Shown: positions 49,439 to 58,972 of the stretch, piece after piece
How positions within the stretch are numbered: position 1 is the stretch's first letter
Layout of the letters: every line of letters begins with the position of its first letter
Source: Stigmatella erecta
GTDB lineage: Bacteria > Myxococcota > Myxococcia > Myxococcales > Myxococcaceae
NCBI RefSeq assembly: GCF_900111745.1
Contig: NZ_FOIJ01000020.1
Location: 1-64,000, forward strand
Reading direction: 5' to 3'
Length of the DNA stretch: 64,000 bases
Made by a program: the position numbers and the translations under genes
The notes under the pieces: model-generated
What the model was told of the DNA's origin: nothing
The model's database searches: none
What the model saw: only the letters and a program-made list of their open reading frames with translations

Positions 49439-50689
49439 TCACCACATCCCGTGCGCCCGCAGCAGCTCTCCCACCGGGCGTGTGCCCTGCTGATACGCGG
49501 CGAAGAGCCGCCCGGCCAGCTCCCGGGGGGGATTCTCCCAGCGGAGCCCCGGGCGGCAGACCACGAGCGAGGCGTGGACGTCCTCGGCGGAGCGGAAAGA
49601 GAGGTGCTCGGGCAGCAGCGGGTTCTGACTGGTCAGGAAGGACTGCCGGGGGCCCAGCTCCTGGAGGCACGCCTCGGCCCAGCGGGGGTGGAGGCCGTTG
49701 GCGAGCTCATCGGCGATGACGAAGTCCTCGTGCACGTCCAGGTAGTAGAGGAACGCCAGCAGCCGCTTTTGCCCGTACCCCAGGGCCTCCTGGGAGAGGG
49801 ACGTGCCGTCCGGCCGGGTGAAGAGGAAGGTGAACTGGCCGAAGCCCACCCGCCCGCCGTTCTCGTACGTGCGCTTGTCCAGCACCTCCACCCGGAGCAG
49901 TCCCGAGGTAAAGCCCGCCAGGGCCACGAACTTCGCCAGGAAGCTCTGGGCGAGCTCGTCGTGGCGGAACTCGAGCGCATCGGCCAGGGGGCCTCGCTCC
50001 ACGTGGTGGCGCAGCCAGCCGGGCATCCACGTGGGCAGGGCCATCAGCCCCAGGGGAAACACCTCGTCGTTGCGCATCTCCAGGGCGAACCGGCTGTCAC
50101 CAATCCGGGCGAAGGTCCCCAGCGATTCATCGAACCGCCAGGGGGCCAGCAGGAAGGTGCGGCGCAGGAACTCCTTGAGCCGGTCCTTCAGCTCCCGCTC
50201 CAGGTACTGGGCCGTCATGAACAGCAGCGTCCACACGGAGCGGTCCAGCGGGGACCAGTCCATGGTCCGCGCATAGGCGGACTGGCCATCCACCTCGCAG
50301 AAGAGCCCCGAGGCGGTGGCGCGCATCCGAAGCGAGCACGCAGGCGCGTCGAGCCGCAGGGTGGCCTCCAGCAGGGGCTCCAGGGCGCGCGAGGCCCGGG
50401 GGGCATGGCGGAGCACCAGGGCCGCCGGATCCGGGGGGGCGCCGCCAGGAACGTTCCGCGCCACGATGTCCAGCTCCATGCCCAGCACCGTCAGCCCGTA
50501 TTCCAGGGAAAACTCCTCGTGCAGGAGCGCCGAGAAGTCGGAGATGAGGGCGGCGGAGATCAGCTCCAGCAGGGCCGTCCGGCCGGTGCCGTTCTCGCCC
50601 AGGATGAGGTTGAGCGATGGACCGAAGACGAGCTCGGTGCCCGGGGGCACGGCCCGGTACTGGTGGACCTTGAGGCGCGTGAGCTTCAT
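49439..50689 (-). CDS. AAA/ABC-like ATPase with Arg in Walker A
   Basis: 416 aa, RecF/OLD-like head without long coiled coil. Walker A is GENGTGRT (31-38): the invariant Lys of GxxxxGK(S/T) is Arg37, so nucleotide handling may be altered. Signature-like GYGQKRLLAF and Walker B region DFVIADELANGLHPRW (D-E) follow at about 300-335, then SFLTSQNPLLPEH resembling the H-loop region. It is divergent from the PD-(D/E)XK nuclease gene 101 nt away. Could act in DNA repair or defence; the missing Lys also allows an inactive or regulatory ATPase. Confidence 0.85.
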   Translation of the reverse strand: MKLTRLKVHQYRAVPPGTELVFGPSLNLILGENGTGRTALLELISAALISDFSALLHEEFSLEYGLTVLGMELDIVARNVPGGAPPDPAALVLRHAPRASRALEPLLEATLRLDAPACSLRMRATASGLFCEVDGQSAYARTMDWSPLDRSVWTLLFMTAQYLERELKDRLKEFLRRTFLLAPWRFDESLGTFARIGDSRFALEMRNDEVFPLGLMALPTWMPGWLRHHVERGPLADALEFRHDELAQSFLAKFVALAGFTSGLLRVEVLDKRTYENGGRVGFGQFTFLFTRPDGTSLSQEALGYGQKRLLAFLYYLDVHEDFVIADELANGLHPRWAEACLQELGPRQSFLTSQNPLLPEHLSFRSAEDVHASLVVCRPGLRWENPPRELAGRLFAAYQQGTRPVGELLRAHGMW

Positions 50690-50790
50690 GGCGTCTCACG
50701 GACAGTACCGGTTTGCCTTCCCACATTCGCTTGATTCCTCGCCCGCCCCATTTCTTGCCGGCCGGCCGGGCGCTTAGGATGCTGCCGCGA

Positions 50791-51753
50791 ATGCGGCGCC
50801 CCCCCCTCACCAACGACTTCTCCTGGTCCAAGAGCCGCCACGAGAAGTTCAACGAATGCCTGCGCTCGTACTACTTCCACTACTACCGCTCCTGGGGCGG
50901 GTGGGAGGCGGATGCCCCGCAGGACATCCGCGAACTGTACTTGCTCAAGAAGCTGAGCAACCGCTACACGTGGGCGGGCAGCGTGGTGCACGAGTCCCTC
51001 AAGGATGCGCTGCTGGACTGGCGCGCCGGGCGGCCGGTGGACCCCCAGGCGGTGGAGGCCCGGACGCACCGGCTGATGCAGGACGACTTCCGCCACTCCA
51101 GCAAGAAGGCCTACTGGACGCAGAAGCACCGCAAGCCCTTCACGGGGCTCGTGGAGCACGAGTACGCGGAGGCCATCCCCAGCGAGGCGTGGAAGCAGAA
51201 CTGGGAGACGGTGCGCGCGGCGCTGGCCTGGTTCTTCGCCTCCCGGTGGCCCGCCCTGGCGCGCGCGCTCCAGCCGGCGCAGTGGCTGGAGGTGGATGCG
51301 GGCGCCGACTTCTCCAGCTTCACCCTGGAGGGGGTGAAGGTGTTCGCCATCCCCGACTTCGCCTTCGTGGACGGCGAGGGCCGGCCCGTGGTGGTGGACT
51401 GGAAGACGGGCAAGGTGCGCGAGGGGTATGACGACCAGGTGCTGGGCTACGCGCTCTACCTCTCCCAGCGCTACAAGTACCCCGTGGAGAAGGTGCGCGC
51501 CGCGCTGGTGTACCTGAACGAGGGGCTGGAGCAGGAAGTCCAGGTGGACCCCTCGGCCGTCGACGCCTTCAAGGAGCGCTTCCGCCAGAGCGTCGCGGGC
51601 ATGCGGGCCCTGCTGAAGGACCCCGCCCAGAACACGCCCCGGGAGGCCGAGGCGTTCCCGATGACGGAGAACCTGGCGCTGTGCGTGCGCTGTGCCTTCC
51701 GGCGGGCCTGCCAGCGCGAGGACCTGGCGGCGGCGCCGCCCCGGGTGGCCTGA
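50791..51753 (+). CDS. PD-(D/E)XK nuclease with Cas4/AddB-like Fe-S cysteines
   Basis: 320 aa. Nuclease core in the C-terminal half: D189 (IPDFAF), D203 and K205 (VVDWKTGK), and QVLGYALYL, the RecB/Cas4-type motif QxxxY. Cysteines: C23 near the N-terminus (FNECLRSYYF) and C298, C301, C307 near the end (CVRCAFRRAC), the 1+3 pattern of the [4Fe-4S] cluster of Cas4, AddB and related nucleases. No helicase domain. Start ATG 50791 (alternative 50779). Divergent from the ATPase. Likely processes DNA ends. Confidence 0.88.
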   Translation: MRRPPLTNDFSWSKSRHEKFNECLRSYYFHYYRSWGGWEADAPQDIRELYLLKKLSNRYTWAGSVVHESLKDALLDWRAGRPVDPQAVEARTHRLMQDDFRHSSKKAYWTQKHRKPFTGLVEHEYAEAIPSEAWKQNWETVRAALAWFFASRWPALARALQPAQWLEVDAGADFSSFTLEGVKVFAIPDFAFVDGEGRPVVVDWKTGKVREGYDDQVLGYALYLSQRYKYPVEKVRAALVYLNEGLEQEVQVDPSAVDAFKERFRQSVAGMRALLKDPAQNTPREAEAFPMTENLALCVRCAFRRACQREDLAAAPPRVA

Positions 51754-51764
51754 GCGCGGGGCGC

Positions 51765-52646
51765 TTAGCGGGCGGAGGCGAGCCGGCGCACCACCACGCC
51801 CGCGGCGTTCATGCCGAAGGCGGAGGTGACGAAGACGGCGCTGCCGTCGATCTGCGTCCGGTGATCGCAGGTGTGGAAGTCGTTGTCCTGTGGGCAGACG
51901 CACAGGAAGCCATCGGTGGCGTCGTCATACCGCAGGGCCACCGGCTGGCGGCGCACCTCGATGGAGTAGACGGCGGTGATGCCCGTGTGCCGGTCCGTCT
52001 CCACGCCGTGCTTGCGCTTGAGGAGCTTGCGGATGTCCTTGGCGAATGGGTCCATGTGGGTCTCGGACAGGTCCTCCACGCGGATGGCGGTGGGGTCCAA
52101 CCGGCCCGCGGCACCCATGGAGCTGACCACCGGGATGCCCAGGGTGACGCAGCGGTGCAGCAGGTGCAGCTTGGCCTTCACGTTGTCGATGGCATCCACC
52201 ACGAAGTCGTAGCGCCCCGGGGGCAGCATCTGCTCGGAGGTCTCCGCGCGGTAGAAGTCGCGCACCGCCTCCACCTGGACGTCCGGGTTGATGTCCCGGC
52301 AGCGCTGCACCATCAGCTCCGCCTTGGACTTGCCCACGCCCTTCACCGTCGCGTGGAGCTGACGGTTGGTGTTGGTGACGCACACGTCGTCATGGTCCAC
52401 CAGCGTGAGGTGGCCGATGCCGCTGCGCACCAGCCCCTCCACCGCGTAGCTGCCCACGCCGCCCACGCCGAACACCACCACGCGCGCCGCGGACAACCGC
52501 TCCATCGCCGGGTCTCCCAGCAGGCGTCCCGTCCGGTCGAACCGGCGCGAGAGCTTGAAGGGGCGGGCCAGCGGGGACGCGGGCGCCTCCGAGGGCAGGG
52601 CCGGAGACGGGGCAGGGGCGGGGGTAACGGTGGGCTGCGTGCTCAT
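51765..52646 (-). CDS. tcdA: tRNA threonylcarbamoyladenosine dehydratase
   Basis: 293-aa E1-like (ThiF/MoeB) protein that dehydrates t6A37 to cyclic ct6A in tRNA, using ATP. The first ~45 residues are a low-complexity Pro/Ala leader, longer than usual, so the true start may be further in. Rossmann GVGGVGS (~60), DHDDVCVTNTNRQ, VDAIDNVKAKLHL and GVETDRHTGITAVYS follow. The Cys pair near the end (FLCVCPQDNDFHTC) is not the usual MoeB zinc arrangement. Same operon as tatD-family gene. Confidence 0.9.
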   Translation of the reverse strand: MSTQPTVTPAPAPSPALPSEAPASPLARPFKLSRRFDRTGRLLGDPAMERLSAARVVVFGVGGVGSYAVEGLVRSGIGHLTLVDHDDVCVTNTNRQLHATVKGVGKSKAELMVQRCRDINPDVQVEAVRDFYRAETSEQMLPPGRYDFVVDAIDNVKAKLHLLHRCVTLGIPVVSSMGAAGRLDPTAIRVEDLSETHMDPFAKDIRKLLKRKHGVETDRHTGITAVYSIEVRRQPVALRYDDATDGFLCVCPQDNDFHTCDHRTQIDGSAVFVTSAFGMNAAGVVVRRLASAR

Positions 52647-52674
52647 GGGACTCCTCTATAGCGCGACCGCCCGC

Positions 52675-53472
52675 CTACCGCGAAGCCGGGGGAAATGCTT
52701 CCCGGAAGAGCTTGCGGGCATTGAGGGCCGTCCGCTCGGCGAGCACTTCGGCGGGCTCGCCCAGCACGCGGGCCATGCCCTCGATGATGCGGGGCAGGTA
52801 GCCAGGCTCCGAGCGCTGCCCCCGGTGCGGGGTGGGGGCCTGGTCCGGCGAGTCCGTCTCCGCGACGAGCCGCTCCGGGGGGATGACGCGCAGGGCATCC
52901 AGGGGCTTTCGCGCCTCGGCCCAGGTGACGGGGCCCGCGAAGGAGAAGTGGCAGCCCTTCTGGATATAGAAGCGCGCCAGCTCCGCGCCCCCGCTGTAGC
53001 TGTGCATGAGCACCCCGGCCTCGGGGAAGGGCTCCTCCTGGAGGAAGGCGATGAGGGCCGGGTGCGCCCGGTGGCAGTGCATCAGCACGGGCAGCCCATG
53101 CTTGCGCGCCAGGGCCATGTGCCCGCGCAGCACCGCGAGCTGCCGCTCCATCGGCGCGCCCGGAGTGGACGGGCCGTCGAGCCCGCACTCGCCCACGGCC
53201 ACGGCGCCGCCCCGGGCGAGCAGGGCATCCAGGCGCTCCAGGTGCTCCGCGTCCTGGTGGGCGGGCAGCTCCGGGAGCAGCTGCGGGTGGATGCCCAGCC
53301 CCACCTGGATGCGCGGCTCCTGGCGGGGCAGCTCCAGCAGGGGCTCCCACGTGTCCGGGCCCACCGCGGGAATCACGATGCCCTGAAGGCCCGCGGCCCA
53401 GGCGCGCGTGAGGACCTCGGACCGGTCGGGTTCGAACCGCGAGGCGTCGAGATGGCAGTGGGTGTCGATCAT
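52675..53472 (-). CDS. TatD family hydrolase
   Basis: 265-aa metal-dependent TIM-barrel hydrolase: MIDTHCHLD (HxH), GIHPQLLPE, VGECGLDG (Glu), MHCHRAHPALIAF, MHSYSGG, and VAETDSPDQAP (Asp). Related to TatD DNase (3'-5' exonuclease). The usual C-terminal SNAxxF segment is present as TALNARKLFREAF. First gene of an operon with tcdA (28 nt apart). Divergent from the beta-propeller lipoprotein. Confidence 0.92.
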   Translation of the reverse strand: MIDTHCHLDASRFEPDRSEVLTRAWAAGLQGIVIPAVGPDTWEPLLELPRQEPRIQVGLGIHPQLLPELPAHQDAEHLERLDALLARGGAVAVGECGLDGPSTPGAPMERQLAVLRGHMALARKHGLPVLMHCHRAHPALIAFLQEEPFPEAGVLMHSYSGGAELARFYIQKGCHFSFAGPVTWAEARKPLDALRVIPPERLVAETDSPDQAPTPHRGQRSEPGYLPRIIEGMARVLGEPAEVLAERTALNARKLFREAFPPASR

Positions 53473-53600
53473 CGGAAACGAGGGACCGAAGGCCGTTCAG
53501 TGAGGAACAGGGAAGACGTTGGGAACGCATCAGCGCGCGGTCAACGTCCCCGCGCCCAGAAAACCCCACGCTATACGCCCCCTCTGGTTTGTGGAGGGTC

Positions 53601-55088
53601 ATGATGAAACGCGCGCGGATGAGTTTGCTGTGCAGTGCACTTCTGGTGGCACTGACGGGGTGTGGGGACGAGTGCAAGGAGCCATCCGACTGCACCGATG
53701 ACAAGGGCAGTCCCGCGGAGGGCAAGCGCTGGGTCTGCGAGAGCAACGAGTGCGTCGAGCGGGACGAGGACACGCCGGAGCCCGGGCCGGGGGATGGCGG
53801 CACGGACGGTGGCCCCACGGATGGCGGCCCCACGGATGGTGGAGACACCGGCCCCGGGGACGGTGGCACCCCGGATGGCGGCGGCCCGGCGGATGGCGGC
53901 GGGATGACGGTCGGCAAGGGCGGGGCGTGCACCGCGTCCATGGAGTGCATGGCGGGCCTTCGCTGCGAGGGCACCGCGGGCGCCCGGACGTGCCAGGCCC
54001 TGCACGTGGCCGTGACCAGCGCGGGCACGGCGGTCACCACCCAGGTGACGGCGGTGCGCCATGACGACACCACCACGGCGCCCGCCGTGCTGAGCGAGGC
54101 CGCGGCGGAGCCCAGCCGGTACCCCCGGTGGAATGCGGACGGCTCGGCCGTCGCGTTCGTGGAGGGCACCGAGGGCGTGGGCACCACGCGCCTCGTGTCC
54201 CGCGCGCTGCCGCTCACCGCGGGGCAGACCACCGTGCTGACGGATGGCACGGCGGCGGGGACCGAGGACTTCCCGCAGCTGGAGTGGTGGCCGTCCACCA
54301 GCCTCGTGTGGACGAAGCGGGCCGGGGCGAGCACCTCGGGCCTCTGGACGGTTCCGGGCGCGGGCGGCACCGCCACGTCGCTGACGGGCAACGGCGTGTT
54401 CCCCTCGTGGGCGCGCAATGGCACGAGCCTCGCGTACAGCACGCGCGCGGACGGCGTGCTGACGCTGGCGGCGGCGGGGGCCCAGCCCGTGGTGGTCGCC
54501 GGGGGGACGGGCGGTGAGCAGCCGTTCCACAACCAGGCCAATGACTGGGTGCTCTACGCCAAGGAGAACGGCTCGGACGCCGTGCTTGGCCCCCTCTACG
54601 AAATCTTCACCCTGGCGCCCACGGGCGGGACGATCCACCCCATCGCCAACAAGACCTCGGAGCCGACCAGCGGCGGCTCGGTGGACTCGTTCATCGCCAA
54701 CCCCACCTGGGCGCCGGATGGCACCTGGGTGGCGTACGTGCGCACCTACTTCTCCAAGCCCTCGGATGGCAGCGCCTCCGCCCTGTGTGGCGCGGTGGGC
54801 GCCTCGCAGTGCCCGGGCCGGGATGCGAACGTCATCTTCCTGCAGAAGGTCAACCCGGAGACGGGCGCGGCGGACGGCGCCGCGGTGCAGCTCGTGACCG
54901 GCGGCACGCTCCCGTCGTTCTCGCCGGACGGCCGGTTCATCGCCTACGTCCGGGCCAAGCGCCTGCAGATCCAGCAGATCAACCCCGCGGATGGCACCGC
55001 CGTGGGCGCCGTCGTCACGCACGCGCTGGGCACGGACGTGCAGACCAACCGCGGTGACGACAACCGCCCGCGCTGGCAGCCCCGCTAG
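53601..55088 (+). CDS. Beta-propeller (PD40/TolB-like) lipoprotein
   Basis: 495 aa from ATG 53601 (second ATG 53604), with GGAGGG upstream. Lipobox VALTGCG, then two Cys-rich bits (DECKEPSDCTDD, and VCESNECVE), an acidic Gly/Asp/Thr/Pro linker (DGGTDGGPTDGG repeats, ~60-110) and a second Cys cluster (ACTASMECMAGLRCEG). From ~165: PD40-type propeller repeats (PRWNADGSAVAFVEG, PSWARNGTSLAYST, PTWAPDGTWVAYV, PSFSPDGRFIAYV). Surface-exposed binding protein; ligand unknown. Confidence 0.85.
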   Translation: MMKRARMSLLCSALLVALTGCGDECKEPSDCTDDKGSPAEGKRWVCESNECVERDEDTPEPGPGDGGTDGGPTDGGPTDGGDTGPGDGGTPDGGGPADGGGMTVGKGGACTASMECMAGLRCEGTAGARTCQALHVAVTSAGTAVTTQVTAVRHDDTTTAPAVLSEAAAEPSRYPRWNADGSAVAFVEGTEGVGTTRLVSRALPLTAGQTTVLTDGTAAGTEDFPQLEWWPSTSLVWTKRAGASTSGLWTVPGAGGTATSLTGNGVFPSWARNGTSLAYSTRADGVLTLAAAGAQPVVVAGGTGGEQPFHNQANDWVLYAKENGSDAVLGPLYEIFTLAPTGGTIHPIANKTSEPTSGGSVDSFIANPTWAPDGTWVAYVRTYFSKPSDGSASALCGAVGASQCPGRDANVIFLQKVNPETGAADGAAVQLVTGGTLPSFSPDGRFIAYVRAKRLQIQQINPADGTAVGAVVTHALGTDVQTNRGDDNRPRWQPR

Positions 55089-55263
55089 GCCCACGTCCCG
55101 GCGCGGAAGGAAGTACCTGGGGCCCGCGTTCCCTTCACGGGGGGACGCGGGCCTTCTTGTGCCTACCTCCCCAAAGGGCCGGGGGCTTGTCAGGCGATCC
55201 GGATCCGCGTAGGAGGGCGCCCGCCGCTGCGGCTTGGAGCCGCGCGCCTCCCGGAGGACACGG

Positions 55264-55512
55264 ATGAAGCTTCTGCCCGCGCTCTGCTTCCTGGCTTTCG
55301 TGGGGTGTGCCACCGCCCCGGTGCCGAAGACCCTTCGGCTCTCGGAGAACGGCGGCGCACACGGGAACCGCCCCGGACAAGAAGTGGGGCCGGTGCGTGT
55401 GGAGACGCGTGCGGGGACCTTTCTGGTCAACCCGTTGCACGCGGAAGACTTCGCGAAGGCGCTGGCCGGGGAGCCGACCCCGACGCGCTTCTACGCGGGT
55501 GCGGACCTGTAG
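55264..55512 (+). CDS. Small lipoprotein
   Basis: 82-aa predicted lipoprotein: signal LLPALCFLAFVGCA with the Cys at ~16. The mature part has beta-like segments (KTLRLSENGG, VGPVRVETRAGTFLVNP) and ends soon after. No family. Start ATG 55264; a longer frame begins at 55234. Convergent with the basic protein at 55776, only 15 nt between the stops. Confidence 0.65.
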   Translation: MKLLPALCFLAFVGCATAPVPKTLRLSENGGAHGNRPGQEVGPVRVETRAGTFLVNPLHAEDFAKALAGEPTPTRFYAGADL

Positions 55513-55527
55513 CTCCCGCTCGGGGCG

Positions 55528-55776
55528 CTACGGCACCACGACGATGCGGCGGCCCAGGGCCTTGGAGAGCTGGGGCGAGGTGACGACCTTCAGCACCTCG
55601 GCCATCTCACCGCCGGCCGTGTCGAACGCCGCCGCGATCAGCTCCCCGAGCGTCAGCGGGGCCGCCTTCTTCTGGGACGGCTTCATCCGCTGGACGGACC
55701 GCCGCAATGCCGGCATCACCCGCCGGCCCTGTCGCCTGACCGAACCACCCATCTTCGCTGTCGTCGTCTTGGCCAT
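55528..55776 (-). CDS. Small basic protein
   Basis: 82 aa from ATG 55776 with GGAGG upstream. The N-terminal ~45 residues are very basic (KTTTAKMGGSVRRQGRRVM, RRSVQRMKPSQKK) and the rest is a helix-rich stretch (LTLGELIAAAFDTAGGEMAEVLKVV). Basic tail plus helical domain suggests nucleic-acid binding, but nothing more can be said. Upstream 286 nt carry an AT-poor dyad TGCCCCAGGGGCA (55924-55936). Confidence 0.65.
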   Translation of the reverse strand: MAKTTTAKMGGSVRRQGRRVMPALRRSVQRMKPSQKKAAPLTLGELIAAAFDTAGGEMAEVLKVVTSPQLSKALGRRIVVVP

Positions 55777-56062
55777 GGTGCTCCTCCCCACCCGCTGGGT
55801 GTGGTTGCTCACCGAGTGATGGCCATTTCATAAGCAAGCGGTGAGCCAAGCGCTCGTCGCAATCACGTGAACACGATTTCGCGGGGTTAGCGGGGGCCTG
55901 GGGGGATACCCCCGTGGAAATTTTGCCCCAGGGGCACTCCACCGCGTCAGGGGTGCCTCATTTGGTTCCATTTTTCGTACATCCATCGCCCTGGAGTTCA
56001 ACGTTCCGTTCAATGGTGGGCCAGGCGGACACGGGCCTCTTGGGGTAAAGGCGGCAGCAGCC

Positions 56063-57019
56063 ATGAACGTTCAGGTTCTCTTTCACGACAACTGTTTCGA
56101 TGGGGCCGCGAGCGCGGCGGTGTTCACCCGCTTCTACCGGGAGAAGGTGCGTCCGGGTGCCACCTTCACCTACCAGGGGCTGGCGCACAAGCCGGGGGCG
56201 GAGGGCATCGACCCGGCGGTCTTCACGGGGGCCGAGAACGCCATCGTCGACTTCCGCTACAGCCAGGACCCGCGGCTGACGTGGTGGTTCGACCACCATG
56301 TCTCCGCCTTCCAGCAGCCCGGGGACGAGGCGCACTTCCGGGCGGACACGGGCGGCCGCAAGTTCCACGACGCCCACCGCAAGAGCTGCACGAAGTACCT
56401 GGCGGACGTGGCCCGGGAGCGCTTCGGCTGGGATGCCTCGCCGCTGGCGGACCTCATCCACTGGGCGGAAATCATCGACGGGGCGCAGTTTCCGAGCCCT
56501 CAGATGGCGGTGGCGCTCGAGGAGCCCGCGCTGCGCATCATGACGGTGCTGGAGTCCGCCAAGTCCCCGGACCTGATTCCGGAGGTCATCCGGCGCATGC
56601 AGCACGAGCCCCTGGCGGCCATCGCCGCCTCGCCGCTCATCGCCGAGCCGCTGGCGCCGCTGCTGGAGCGGCACATGCTGAACATGGAGCAGGTGCGGGC
56701 CAAGGCGCGCTACGAGAAGGGCGTGGTGTTCTTCGACCTGGCGGACGAGGGCGTGGACAGCCTGAACAAGTTCATCGCCTACGCGCTCTACCCCGAGGCG
56801 CGCTACACCCTGTGGGTGGGCCAGGGCCCCAAGCGGGCCAAGGTGTCGCTGGGCTCCAACCCGTGGAAGCCCGAGCTGCGGCGGCATGACCTGGCGGCCA
56901 TCGCCTCGCGCTACGGCGGGGGCGGCCACCCGGTGGTGGCCGCGGCGAGCTTCAAGCCCGGCGAGCTGGACAAGGCGCGCGCCGCCTACCGGGAGATCCT
57001 CGCCGAGCTCTCCGCTTGA
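56063..57019 (+). CDS. DHH family phosphoesterase
   Basis: 318 aa. Begins with VLFHDNCFDGAASAAVF (DHH motif I pattern), then IVDFRYSQDPRLTWWFDHH with the Asp-His-His triad near residue 73, HDAHRKSCTKYLA, and the C-terminal DHHA1-like GGGGHPVVAAASF (GGGHxxA). Most like bacterial DHH/DHHA1 phosphodiesterases (oligo-ribonucleotide or cyclic dinucleotide hydrolases); the acting substrate is unknown. No membrane segment. Stop lies 6 nt before that of the convergent maf gene. Confidence 0.88.
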   Translation: MNVQVLFHDNCFDGAASAAVFTRFYREKVRPGATFTYQGLAHKPGAEGIDPAVFTGAENAIVDFRYSQDPRLTWWFDHHVSAFQQPGDEAHFRADTGGRKFHDAHRKSCTKYLADVARERFGWDASPLADLIHWAEIIDGAQFPSPQMAVALEEPALRIMTVLESAKSPDLIPEVIRRMQHEPLAAIAASPLIAEPLAPLLERHMLNMEQVRAKARYEKGVVFFDLADEGVDSLNKFIAYALYPEARYTLWVGQGPKRAKVSLGSNPWKPELRRHDLAAIASRYGGGGHPVVAAASFKPGELDKARAAYREILAELSA

Positions 57020-57025
57020 GCGCCC

Positions 57026-57610
57026 TCAGCGCGCCGTCTCGAAGAACGTGAAGCCCGCGGTGCGCAGCATCCGCACCACGGTGAGCATGGGCAGCCCCTG
57101 CACGTTGGTCCGGTCTCCGTCGAGGTGGGACAGCAGGGCCTGTCCGGCCCCCTCGATGCGGTAGCTGCCCGCGCAGCCCTGCCACTCGCCGAGCCCCAGG
57201 TAGCGCTCCAGCTCCTCGGGCGTGGCGGGATAGAAGGTGAGCCGGGAGACCTCCAGGCTCTGGGCGAGGTGGCCGCCGGGGCCCACCAGGCACACCCCGG
57301 TGCAGATGTCGTGCGTCCGCCCGAGCAGCTTGCCGAGTTGCTTGCGCGCGGCGCCCACGTCCGGCGGCTTGGAGAGAATCTCTCCCTCCACCTCCACGAG
57401 CTGGTCGGCGCCCAGGACCCAGGCCTCCGGATGGCGCGCCTGCACCGCGCGGGCCTTGCGCGCGGCGAGCTCCTGGACGGCCTCGCGGGCCGAGAGGGTG
57501 GGGGCCACGTCCTCGTCCACGCCCGGGGCTTCGGCCACGTAGGGCAAGCCCAGCCCATCCATCAGGGCCCGGCGCGCGCTGGACGTCGAGGCAAGAATCA
57601 GAGGTCTCAT
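57026..57610 (-). CDS. maf: Maf-like nucleotide pyrophosphatase
   Basis: 194-aa Maf/HAM1-like protein. Starts [17 protein letters not shown] (motif LASxSxxR), [20 protein letters not shown] (the ADQ motif), [24 protein letters not shown] and [12 protein letters not shown]. Members hydrolyse dTTP/UTP/CTP derivatives with modified bases, or act in septum formation. Start at ATG 57610. Short and complete. Convergent with the DHH gene. Confidence 0.95.
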   Translation of the reverse strand: MRPLILASTSSARRALMDGLGLPYVAEAPGVDEDVAPTLSAREAVQELAARKARAVQARHPEAWVLGADQLVEVEGEILSKPPDVGAARKQLGKLLGRTHDICTGVCLVGPGGHLAQSLEVSRLTFYPATPEELERYLGLGEWQGCAGSYRIEGAGQALLSHLDGDRTNVQGLPMLTVVRMLRTAGFTFFETAR

Positions 57611-57718
57611 GCGGCGCACCCTAGACCAGGCGCCGCCTGCCTGCTGAGCCCTGCGGCCAGGCAGGCGGGCGGGAGGTTTCTTTCCGGGCATGGGGGGGAT
57701 GCCGTAGCCTGAGGGTCC

Positions 57719-58969
57719 ATGTCGCGGCGTGGTCTGCTCGCCTTCTTCCTTCTGCTGGGTGCCTGTCAGCGCAGCTCCTCGGAGCCTGCGCAGGCGGCGC
57801 CCGTTCCCTGTACCGCCCAGGCCGCTGCCGCCGAGGCCCCGGCGGTGGCGGAGCCGTCCCCGCCGGTGGCCCCGCCGCCGCCCGCGGCGGGCCCGGGAGA
57901 GGAGGGCCCCGCGCCGGTGTCCCCGCTCGCGGTCTGCCGCGCCGAGGGCATCTCCCCGCTGGAGGCCGCGCGGCGCTCCTACGACGAGGGCCACTTCGAG
58001 GCGGCCCTGTCCTGTGCGGCCCAGGCGGCCGCGCTGGAGCCGGACCTGGCGGAGGCCCATGCCGAGCGGGGCCTGGCGCTGTCCGAGCTGGGCCGCATCC
58101 CCGAGGCCCAGATGGCGTTCTCGCGCGCCCTGGCGCTCGAGCCCGGCTCCCGCGAGGCCCTGCTGGGCGCCGCGCACCTGTACACGGTGCAGCTGCCCTC
58201 CACCCGGGAGCGGGACGAGCTGGGGTTGCTCTACTCCGAGCGGGGCCTGTCCCAGCCGGGCACGTCCCCGGACGTGGTGGTCCAGTTCGCGCTCCTGTCG
58301 GCCATGGCCTTCAACGATCTGGGCCACGCGGGGGATGCGCTGGAGCGCGCGGCCATCGTGCTCGCGCGGGAGCCCAGCAACCACGAGGCCCTGTTCGAGC
58401 GGGCGCTGGCCCTCTTCGAGCTGTGCCGCTTCGCCGAGGCGAAGGCCGCCTTCACCGCGCTCCTGAAGTTCCCCGGCCGGGAGGCCCACGCGCACCAGCG
58501 CCTCGGCCTGCTGCTGGAGCGCGAGGGCAAGTGGCCCCAGGCGCAGGCTCACTTCGACAAGGCCCGGGCGCTGGCCCCCGAGGACTTCCCCCCGCCGCCC
58601 TTGCCCTCGCCGGAGGAGTTCCGCGCGGCGGTGGCCCGGGCCGTGGAGGCGCTCCCCGAGGACATGCGCAAGGACCTGGAGGGCATCCCCGTCACGGCGG
58701 AGGAAATCCCCGCGGACGCGGACCTGATGTCCGGCGAGCCGCCGCTGTCGCCCTCGATTCTGGGGCTCTTCCGGGGCCCGCCGCTCGGCGAGCCGTGCGA
58801 TGGCTCGGAGAGCCCGTGCCGCTCGGTGGCGCTCTACCGCCGCAACCTCGCGCGCGTGGCGGCCACCCATGCCGAGCTGCTGGAACAGATCCAGGTGACG
58901 TTGCTGCACGAGGTAGGGCATCTTCGCGGCGAGGATGACGAAGAGCTGGCCGCCCGCGGCCTGGAGTGA
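57719..58969 (+). CDS. TPR lipoprotein with C-terminal zincin-type domain
   Basis: 416-aa lipoprotein: lipobox LLLGAC (Cys ~16), then a Pro/Ala linker, TPR-like repeats (~75-285: [58 protein letters not shown]), and a C-terminal metallopeptidase domain (~290-416) with H397-E398-V-G-H401 (HExxH) in [15 protein letters not shown], as in the small zincin_1/DUF1025 family. The Zn family usually occurs alone and in the cytoplasm; here it is fused and surface-anchored. The stop adjoins the next gene's start. Confidence 0.8.
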   Translation: MSRRGLLAFFLLLGACQRSSSEPAQAAPVPCTAQAAAAEAPAVAEPSPPVAPPPPAAGPGEEGPAPVSPLAVCRAEGISPLEAARRSYDEGHFEAALSCAAQAAALEPDLAEAHAERGLALSELGRIPEAQMAFSRALALEPGSREALLGAAHLYTVQLPSTRERDELGLLYSERGLSQPGTSPDVVVQFALLSAMAFNDLGHAGDALERAAIVLAREPSNHEALFERALALFELCRFAEAKAAFTALLKFPGREAHAHQRLGLLLEREGKWPQAQAHFDKARALAPEDFPPPPLPSPEEFRAAVARAVEALPEDMRKDLEGIPVTAEEIPADADLMSGEPPLSPSILGLFRGPPLGEPCDGSESPCRSVALYRRNLARVAATHAELLEQIQVTLLHEVGHLRGEDDEELAARGLE

Positions 58970-58972
58970 GTG

